A stretch of DNA of 20,200 nucleotides from JBCDCP01 sp039181495 (lineage in GTDB: Bacteria; Pseudomonadota; Alphaproteobacteria; Rhizobiales; Tepidamorphaceae). Both the position numbers and the translations under genes were made by a program. Numbering within the stretch: the stretch's first letter is position 1; every line of letters starts with the position of its first letter. Shown piece after piece: positions 15,279-20,200 of the stretch. The notes under the pieces are model-generated. The model ran no database searches. It was given only the letters and a program-made list of their open reading frames with translations, and was not told the DNA's origin. The stretch spans positions 1 through 20,200 of the forward strand of contig JBCDCP010000050.1 of NCBI GenBank assembly GCA_039181495.1. Direction: 5' to 3'.

Positions 15279-15374
15279 GTATTCGGGAAAATTCTTCGAT
15301 CAACCCCATATGAGATGGGCCGATCTGCCCCCTGACCCGCAACCAGAATTCAGGCCCGAAGGAGAACAACGGCC

Positions 15375-15692
15375 ATGTTCAACATGATGGATATGATGAA
15401 GCAGGCGCAGCAGCTTCAGAGCAAGATGCAGGAGATGCATACCGAGCTGGAGCAGCTGGAGATCGAAGGTGAAGCGGGTGCAGGTATGGTCCGGATCGTT
15501 CTCAATGGACGTGGCGATGTGCGGCGGGTCGCGATCGATCCCTCTTTGCTCAAACCCGAAGATGCCGAGATCATCGAGGACCTGATTGTTGCCGCCTTCG
15601 GCGATGCCAAGCGTAAGTCGCAAGAGGTGATGCAGGAGAAGATGAAGCAGGTGACTGGCGGATTACCCCTGCCGCCGGGCCTCGGCTTCTGA
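15375..15692 (+). CDS. ybaB: YbaB/EbfC nucleoid-associated DNA-binding protein
   Basis: Small dimeric DNA-binding protein of the YbaB/EbfC family, 105 residues, normal length. The N-terminal helix MMDMMKQAQQLQSKMQEMHTEL is the family pattern, followed by the beta segment GMVRIVLNGRGDVRRVAIDPSLL and the C-terminal helix DLIVAAFGDAKRKSQEVMQEKM ending in GGLPLPPGLGF. AAGGAG lies about 10 nt before ATG 15375. It sits 96 nt after dnaX and 20 nt before recR, the arrangement dnaX-ybaB-recR found across many bacteria; a role in nucleoid structure or recombination is inferred from family and context. The dnaX-ybaB spacer has a small inverted repeat (CCCAT/ATGGG, 15305-15319) without a T-run. Confidence 0.95.
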   Translation: MFNMMDMMKQAQQLQSKMQEMHTELEQLEIEGEAGAGMVRIVLNGRGDVRRVAIDPSLLKPEDAEIIEDLIVAAFGDAKRKSQEVMQEKMKQVTGGLPLPPGLGF

Positions 15693-15712
15693 TCGGTAAG
15701 ATCCCACTCGCA

Positions 15713-16318
15713 ATGCCTGCCCCTGTTGCCGGAGCCGAGGTCGAACGACTTATCCAGCTGCTATCGCGCCTGCCTGGCCTTGGCGCGCGTTCGGCGCGGC
15801 GCGCAGCGCTGCATCTGATCCAGAAGCGCGAGCAATTGCTGCGGCCGCTGGCCGATGCGATGGCGGTGGCCGCCGATACCATTCTGACCTGCCAGCGCTG
15901 CGGCAACATCGACACGTCCGACCCATGCGGCATTTGCAGCGACGAGCGGCGCGCGACGGGGCTCTTATGCATCGTCGAAACGGTCGCAGATCTATGGGCG
16001 CTGGAGCGGGCTCAGGCGGTTCAGGGGCGCTATCATGTGCTTGGTGGGACGTTGTCGCCGCTGGATGGCGTCGGCCCGGACGATCTCAATCTGGCGGGTC
16101 TGCCCCACAGAATCGAGGAAGAGGAGATCAAGGAGGTCATCCTGGCGGTGAATGCGACCGTCGAGGGCCAGACGACCGCGCACTACGTGACCGACATGCT
16201 TGAGGGCGCGGGGGTGTCGGTGTCTCGGCTGGCCCATGGCGTGCCAGTGGGCGGGGAACTCGATTATCTCGACGATGGTACTCTAACCGCGGCCATCCGC
16301 GCGCGGCGACCGTTCTGA
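15713..16318 (+). CDS. recR: Recombination mediator protein RecR
   Basis: Works with RecO (and RecF) to load RecA on SSB-coated single-stranded DNA at gaps. 201 residues, normal length. The helix-hairpin-helix is LSRLPGLGARSARRAALHLI (17-36). The C4 zinc finger uses C60, C63, C72 and C75. The Toprim domain follows from about 82 (LLCIVETVADLWALE, HVLGGTLSPLDGVGPDDL), and the Walker-like C-terminal segment includes LAHGVPVGGELDYLDDGTL. All signature residues are intact. Start ATG 15713 gives the expected N-terminus, 20 nt after ybaB. Confidence 0.96.
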   Translation: MPAPVAGAEVERLIQLLSRLPGLGARSARRAALHLIQKREQLLRPLADAMAVAADTILTCQRCGNIDTSDPCGICSDERRATGLLCIVETVADLWALERAQAVQGRYHVLGGTLSPLDGVGPDDLNLAGLPHRIEEEEIKEVILAVNATVEGQTTAHYVTDMLEGAGVSVSRLAHGVPVGGELDYLDDGTLTAAIRARRPF

Positions 16319-16358
16319 TCCTGCCCGTTGCACCAAATCTCATTGCAAGTATGACGCA

Positions 16359-16393
16359 CCGCCCCTGCAAAGGCGGTAAAGATGCGCTAAAAC
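16359..16393 (+). promoter_or_regulatory. Candidate regulatory region ahead of trpF
   Basis: The 101-nt recR-trpF spacer contains a 5-bp inverted repeat (CCGCC/GGCGG, 16359-16376) and then GCTAAAAC (16386-16393), a full match to the Caulobacter GCTANAWC -10 element. No good -35 box is found at the right distance, so this promoter is weakly supported. No Trp-rich leader peptide or attenuator is visible. Confidence 0.25.
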
Positions 16394-16419
16394 CTCATCC
16401 TTGACAGGATGGCAGGGCC

Positions 16420-17112
16420 ATGTGGATCAAGATTTGTGGACTGACAGATGAGACCGGCGTGAAAGCCGCGCTGGACGCACGTGCCGATGCGATCGGCTTT
16501 GTGTTCTTTCCGCCGAGCCCGCGTCATATCGAGTTTGATCGTGCAGCCATGCTGGCAGAACCCGCGCGCGGCAAGGCCGAAAGCGTCGCTCTGACGGTGG
16601 ACGCGGATGACACCCTACTGGATCGCCTCGTTGCAACGGTCAAACCGGACATCCTGCAGCTTCACGGCACCGAGCCGCCCGCACGGGTGTCAGAGGTCAA
16701 GGCCCGCTATAGCCTCCCAGTGATGAAGGCACTGCCGGTGGCTGACGCGACCGATCTGGCCGCGATCGAGCTATATCGGACGGCCGCCGACCGCATCCTG
16801 TTCGACGCCAAGCCGCCCAAGGATGCGACCCGTCCGGGAGGCAATGGTGAAGCCTTTGACTGGTCGCTGCTTGGTGAAGTCGACGAGACTCTCGACTACG
16901 TCCTGTCGGGTGGTCTCAATCTGGAGAATATCGGCGAAGCGCTGAAGTCCGCCGATGCAGCTAACCGTCCGCCGTGGGGTGTTGATGTGTCCTCAGGAGT
17001 CGAGCGTGCGCCAGGCATCAAGGACCCGAAGCGCGTTGCCGGATTTGTCGAGGCGGTGCGCAAAGCCGCCACCGATGGGACCGACAAATTGATGGCAGCA
17101 CAGCCCGCGTGA
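16420..17112 (+). CDS. trpF: Phosphoribosylanthranilate isomerase
   Basis: Isomerises phosphoribosylanthranilate to CdRP, the third step of tryptophan synthesis. 230 residues, single-domain (beta/alpha)8 barrel. The catalytic cysteine is in WIKICGLTD (Cys6) and the general acid is Asp139 in RILFDAKPP. Phosphate-binding loops are recognisable as VLSGGLNLENIGEAL and GVDVSSGVERAPGIKD. The barrel start FVFFPPSPRHIEF is typical. ATG 16420 is preceded by AGGG very close by. It is separate from TrpC, as in most alphaproteobacteria, and followed by trpB after 85 nt. Confidence 0.95.
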   Translation: MWIKICGLTDETGVKAALDARADAIGFVFFPPSPRHIEFDRAAMLAEPARGKAESVALTVDADDTLLDRLVATVKPDILQLHGTEPPARVSEVKARYSLPVMKALPVADATDLAAIELYRTAADRILFDAKPPKDATRPGGNGEAFDWSLLGEVDETLDYVLSGGLNLENIGEALKSADAANRPPWGVDVSSGVERAPGIKDPKRVAGFVEAVRKAATDGTDKLMAAQPA

Positions 17113-17183
17113 CAATCAATCGCTCGCTGTGTCAGAACAGCGGCAATCGAACAGGTACCAAGATGGCGCTGAGCGCCGTGTGT

Positions 17184-17187
17184 GGAG
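17184..17187 (+). promoter_or_regulatory. Ribosome binding site deciding the trpB GTG start
   Basis: GGAG ends 10 nt before GTG 17198. With the conserved N-terminus it supports that codon over the in-frame GTG at 17129, which lies 17 nt after trpF and would add 23 residues lacking family character. Confidence 0.5.
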
Positions 17188-17197
17188 TAGCAGAACC

Positions 17198-18418
17198 GTG
17201 AACCAGCCATTCAACCCCAATTCACTGCGAAATGGCCCGAACGATGACGGCCGCTTTGGCATGTTCGGCGGGCGTTTTGTTGCCGAAACCCTGATGCCGC
17301 TGATCCTCGATCTCGAGGCCGCTTACACCGATGCGCAGAATGATCCGGCCTTTGCCGAGGAACTGGGCTCGCTGTCGACCCACTATGCCGGGCGGCCCAG
17401 TCCGCTCTATTTCGCCGAACGGCTGACCGAGGAACTGGGTGGCGCGAAAATCTACTTCAAACGTGATGAGCTGAATCACACTGGCAGTCACAAGATCAAC
17501 AACTGCCTTGGACAGATCCTGCTGGCGCGCCGGATGGGCAAGACGCGCATCATCGCGGAGACCGGTGCCGGCCAGCATGGTGTGGCAGCGGCAACCGTCT
17601 GTGCCCGGTTCGGACTGCCCTGTATCGTCTACATGGGTGCGACGGACGTCGAGCGTCAGAAGCCCAACGTGTTCCGGATGAAGCTTCTGGGTGCCGAAAT
17701 CGTGCCGGTGACCGCTGGTGCCGGTACGCTGAAAGACGCGATGAACGAGGCCCTGCGTGACTGGGTGACCAATGTCGAAAGTACCTATTATCTTATCGGT
17801 ACGGCAGCGGGTCCGCATCCCTATCCGGCAATGGTGCGCGACTTCCAATCCGTGATCGGGCAGGAACTGCGTGAGCAAATGATGGAGGCCGAAGGCCGGT
17901 TGCCCGACGCCCTTGTGGCCTGCGTTGGCGGTGGATCAAACGCAATCGGCCTGTTCCACCCCTTCCTCGATGACAAGGACATCCAGATCTATGGCGTCGA
18001 AGCGGGCGGCCAGGGTCTTGAAGGCGACCAGCATTGTGCTTCGCTGACTGGCGGACGGCCCGGCGTGTTGCATGGCAACCGGACATATCTTCTGCAGGAC
18101 GACGATGGCCAAGTTCTTGAAGGTCATTCGATCTCGGCCGGTCTCGACTATCCAGGCATCGGACCCGAGCACTCCTGGCTGAAGGACACCGGCCGGGTGA
18201 ACTACGTCCCCGTGACCGATGAAGAGGCGCTGGAGGCGTTTCAGCTCTGCACGCGGCTCGAAGGCATCATTCCCGCGCTTGAGCCCGCACACGCGCTGGC
18301 TCACGTCACAAAGCTTGCTCCGACCATGGGCAAGGACGAGATTCTGGTCATGAATCTGTGTGGGCGCGGTGACAAGGACATCTTCACAGTTGCCGGTGCC
18401 TTGGAGATGGACATCTGA
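17198..18418 (+). CDS. trpB: Tryptophan synthase beta chain
   Basis: PLP enzyme that condenses indole with serine to tryptophan, in an alpha2beta2 complex with TrpA. From GTG 17198 it has 406 residues, matching the usual 390-410. The N-terminal NGPNDDGRFGMFGGRFVAETL is the TrpB1 hallmark. The PLP Schiff-base lysine is Lys99 in NHTGSHKINN, and the phosphate loop is GGGSNA (244-249). GRPSPLYFAERL, AETGAGQHG with the Glu that activates indole, and the C-terminal NLCGRGDKD are also present. It is the allosteric TrpB1 type rather than stand-alone TrpB2. The following gene starts 17 nt downstream. Confidence 0.96.
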   Translation: MNQPFNPNSLRNGPNDDGRFGMFGGRFVAETLMPLILDLEAAYTDAQNDPAFAEELGSLSTHYAGRPSPLYFAERLTEELGGAKIYFKRDELNHTGSHKINNCLGQILLARRMGKTRIIAETGAGQHGVAAATVCARFGLPCIVYMGATDVERQKPNVFRMKLLGAEIVPVTAGAGTLKDAMNEALRDWVTNVESTYYLIGTAAGPHPYPAMVRDFQSVIGQELREQMMEAEGRLPDALVACVGGGSNAIGLFHPFLDDKDIQIYGVEAGGQGLEGDQHCASLTGGRPGVLHGNRTYLLQDDDGQVLEGHSISAGLDYPGIGPEHSWLKDTGRVNYVPVTDEEALEAFQLCTRLEGIIPALEPAHALAHVTKLAPTMGKDEILVMNLCGRGDKDIFTVAGALEMDI

Positions 18419-18435
18419 ACGGCCGAGCCAGCCCG

Positions 18436-18879
18436 ATGGCTTCGATCAATCCGACACGCGAGCAGTTCCGCGCCATCGGCGATTTGCCGGGTAAGGGCCC
18501 GATCCTGATGGTCAATCTCCTGCGGTTCCGTGACAAAGCGGTTTACGCGGCGGGCGACCCGGAGTTTGGCGAAACCCCTGTCTCGGGAGAAGACGCCTAT
18601 CGACGCTATGCCCATGACACCGAACGCCTGGTACTGAGCCTTGGCGGATCGCAGAACTGGATCGGTCTGCCGATGCTCACCGTGATCGGACCCGAAGATG
18701 AGCAGTGGCACCATGCCTTTGTGGCCCGCTATCCAAGTGCACAGAGCTTCATGGACATGGTGCGCAACCCGGACTATCAGAAGGCGGTGCGCCACCGCAC
18801 AGCCGCGGTTTCGGACAGCCGCCTGATCTGCTGCCGCGAAGCGGACGCAGGCGAGACCTTTCTGGCGGGCGGCACATAG
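18436..18879 (+). CDS. DUF1330-like (dimeric alpha/beta barrel) protein between trpB and trpA
   Basis: 147 residues, tentatively of the DUF1330 family on the pattern GPILMVNLLRFRDKA (21-35), EDAYRRYAHDTERLVLSLGG and LMVNLL-type strand, YPSAQSFMDMVRNPDYQKAVRHR (about 99-121) and a second strand AAVSDSRLIC. This is a ferredoxin-like dimeric fold; the function of the family is not known. No catalytic motif is evident. The position, same strand, 17 nt after trpB and 35 nt before trpA, means it is almost certainly on the trp message, yet no ribosome site is strong. A role in tryptophan synthesis is not implied by the fold. ATG 18436 is the only sensible start. Confidence 0.75.
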   Translation: MASINPTREQFRAIGDLPGKGPILMVNLLRFRDKAVYAAGDPEFGETPVSGEDAYRRYAHDTERLVLSLGGSQNWIGLPMLTVIGPEDEQWHHAFVARYPSAQSFMDMVRNPDYQKAVRHRTAAVSDSRLICCREADAGETFLAGGT

Positions 18880-18914
18880 ATCTCGCTTTCAACACTTTTG
18901 GAATTACGCCGCGT

Positions 18915-19757
18915 ATGAGTTCAGATCGTATCGACCATCGTTTTGCCAGTCTTGCCGATCAGGGCCGGGCCTGCCTCGTGACATTCATAACCGCGGGCGA
19001 CCCTAACCTCGAAACGAGCTTCGACATCCTTTCCGGTCTGCCGGAGGCTGGCGCCGACATCATTGAGCTCGGCATGCCGTTTTCCGACCCCATGGCCGAT
19101 GGCGTTGCCATTCAGGCTGCTGGCCGGCGGGCGCTTCAGAGTGGCCAGACCATGCTCAAGACGCTGGCCATGGTGCGGCGATTCCGAGAGCAGGATAGCG
19201 AAACGCCGATTGTGCTCATGGGTTATTACAACCCGATCTACACCTATGGCACCGAGGCCTTCATTACAGATGCGCTCGACGCCGGTGTGGACGGGCTGAT
19301 CGTGGTCGACCTGCCGCCTGAGGAGGATGACGAGCTCTGCATTCCGGCACTCAAGGCAGGGCTCAGCTTCATCCGGCTGGCGACACCCACGACAGACGGC
19401 AAGCGTCTGCCGCGCGTGCTTCAGAACACGTCCGGTTTTGTGTACTACGTTTCGATGACCGGCATCACCGGTGCGGCCCTGACCGACACTGACCGTGTTG
19501 CGAGCGCGGTGACTCGGATCAAGCAGGAAACGCCACTGCCGGTCTGCGTCGGCTTCGGCGTCAAGACCCCCGAACAGGCAGCCGCGATTGCGCGCTCGGC
19601 AGACGGCGTGGTGGTTGGCTCCGCGCTTGTCGAGGCGGTGCGATTGACGCTTGATAACGATGGCAATGCCACGCCCGGCACTGTCTCGGCTGTGCACACA
19701 CTGGTACGGGCTCTGGCGGACGGTGTGCGCAAGGCTCGTGCGGCTGCGGCCGAATGA
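18915..19757 (+). CDS. trpA: Tryptophan synthase alpha chain
   Basis: Cleaves indole-3-glycerol phosphate to indole and glyceraldehyde-3-phosphate, passing indole to TrpB. ATG 18915 gives 280 residues, close to the family's 265-280; the frame is open upstream to 18705, but that part overlaps the preceding gene. The active-site Glu51 lies in DIIELGMPFSDP and Asp62 in MADG. Other marks are FITAGDP (24-30), MGYYNPI, GLIVVDLPPEE, YYVSMTGITG and the phosphate loop GFGVKTPEQ plus GVVVGSALVEAV. It precedes accD by 76 nt, matching the trpFBA-accD order of many alphaproteobacteria. Confidence 0.96.
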   Translation: MSSDRIDHRFASLADQGRACLVTFITAGDPNLETSFDILSGLPEAGADIIELGMPFSDPMADGVAIQAAGRRALQSGQTMLKTLAMVRRFREQDSETPIVLMGYYNPIYTYGTEAFITDALDAGVDGLIVVDLPPEEDDELCIPALKAGLSFIRLATPTTDGKRLPRVLQNTSGFVYYVSMTGITGAALTDTDRVASAVTRIKQETPLPVCVGFGVKTPEQAAAIARSADGVVVGSALVEAVRLTLDNDGNATPGTVSAVHTLVRALADGVRKARAAAAE

Positions 19758-19779
19758 TGCCATATTGATCGGATCAAAG

Positions 19780-19796
19780 TGCGTTGCACCAACGCA
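19780..19796 (+). repeat. Perfect hairpin between trpA and accD
   Basis: TGCGTTG and CAACGCA form a 7-bp perfect stem with a three-base loop. It lacks a following T-run, so it is not a typical intrinsic terminator, but it could pause or attenuate transcription or stabilise the trpA 3' end. Confidence 0.45.
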
Positions 19797-19821
19797 GCAA
19801 ACCGCGCTTGGCCGATCTCAT

Positions 19822-19825
19822 GGAG
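19822..19825 (+). promoter_or_regulatory. Ribosome binding site of accD
   Basis: GGAG 8 nt before TTG 19834. It lies inside a five-codon frame (ATG 19820 to TGA 19835-19837) whose stop overlaps the TTG, so translation of accD could be coupled to it. Confidence 0.6.
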
Positions 19826-19833
19826 ACTGACCG

Positions 19834-20200
19834 TTGAACTGGATCACAAACACACTGAGACCGAAGATCGGTCAGTTTCTCGGTCCGAAACGCGAAGTTC
19901 CCGACAATCTGTGGGTGAAATGCCCAGAGACCGGCGAGATGGTGTTCCACCGCGATCTCGAGGCGAATCTTTTCGTCGTCCCCGGCTCCGGCCATCATAT
20001 GCGCATGCCAGTGCACGCCCGGTTTGCAACGCTGTTTGACGGTGGCAGCTACGAGACAGTCGCGGTACCACCAGTCCCGACCGATCCGCTGAAGTTCCGC
20101 GATGAACGCCGCTACACCGAGCGACTGAAGGACTCGCGGAGCAAGACCAGCCGGGATGATGCCGTGACCGTTGCCTATGGCGCGCTTGATGGCCTGCAAG
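19834..20200 (+). CDS. accD: Acetyl-CoA carboxylase carboxyltransferase subunit beta, 3' end beyond window
   Basis: With AccA it transfers the carboxyl group from biotin to acetyl-CoA, giving malonyl-CoA for fatty-acid synthesis. 122 codons are present. The TTG start is well supported: an in-frame TGA lies 6 bases before it, GGAG is at good distance, and the product begins MNWITNTLRPKI as in alphaproteobacterial AccD. The zinc ribbon is degenerate: only Cys30 in LWVKCPETG remains, with Thr33, Val49 and Ser52 where E. coli has Cys, followed by HHMRMP. This pattern is known in alphaproteobacteria. DPLKFRDERRYTERLKDSR (about 83-101) is the family signature before the crotonase-like domain. Confidence 0.93.
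   Translation, partial: MNWITNTLRPKIGQFLGPKREVPDNLWVKCPETGEMVFHRDLEANLFVVPGSGHHMRMPVHARFATLFDGGSYETVAVPPVPTDPLKFRDERRYTERLKDSRSKTSRDDAVTVAYGALDGLQ

Noticed and set aside
16319..16419. Trp attenuator or leader peptide before trpF
   Set aside because: No short frame with Trp codons and no terminator/antiterminator pair can be seen. TTGACA at 16402 has no -10 partner and lies too close to the start.
18705..18914. trpA starting at 18705
   Set aside because: It overlaps the DUF1330-like gene by 175 bases, and the extra part has no TrpA character.
18921..19763. 280-codon open frame antisense to trpA
   Set aside because: It mirrors a highly conserved gene in a GC-rich sequence. No domain is recognisable, and TrpA motifs on the plus strand explain the region.

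Overview
The window is a GC-rich (mostly about 60% GC), gene-dense piece of an alphaproteobacterial chromosome. Several things point there: the gene order SRP RNA-dnaX-ybaB-recR, a cytochrome c / kdsB / pheA cluster, trpF-trpB-trpA leading into accD, an AccD with a degenerate zinc ribbon and a DnaX lacking most zinc-binding cysteines. Promoter-like sites resembling the Caulobacter housekeeping -10 and GANTC (CcrM-type) sites around the SRP RNA promoter would fit a Caulobacterales/Maricaulales-like organism, but the genus cannot be fixed from this sequence. No IS element, CRISPR array, tRNA, prophage or plasmid feature was seen, and no gene-free stretch exceeds 200 bases.

Region 1 (1-9226, minus strand) is one transcription unit read right to left: two paralogous YejA-type solute-binding proteins (one with a Sec-type, one with a twin-arginine signal), permeases YejB and YejE, an unrecognised membrane-anchored protein, the double ATPase YejF, and a D-2-hydroxyacid dehydrogenase (GhrA-like) that runs off the left edge. 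Most junctions overlap or are a few bases apart, so the unit is probably translationally coupled. It is a peptide (microcin C-type) ABC importer with an unknown accessory protein and a metabolic enzyme attached.

Region 2 (9381-12971) holds a membrane-anchored cytochrome c with a hexapeptide-repeat tail (minus), then divergent kdsB and pheA (plus), then convergent nudC (minus).

Region 3 (13103-16318, plus) starts with a good promoter and the small SRP RNA, followed by dnaX, ybaB and recR: protein targeting, replication clamp loading, nucleoid/DNA binding and recombinational repair.

Region 4 (16420-20200, plus) is the tryptophan cluster trpF-trpB-(DUF1330-like gene)-trpA and then the start of accD, which begins with TTG and leaves the window. 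The DUF1330-like gene between trpB and trpA, the uncharacterised gene inside the yej-type operon and the repeat tail of the cytochrome are the least ordinary elements. The rest is conserved housekeeping, and I do not see a clearly new multi-gene system.
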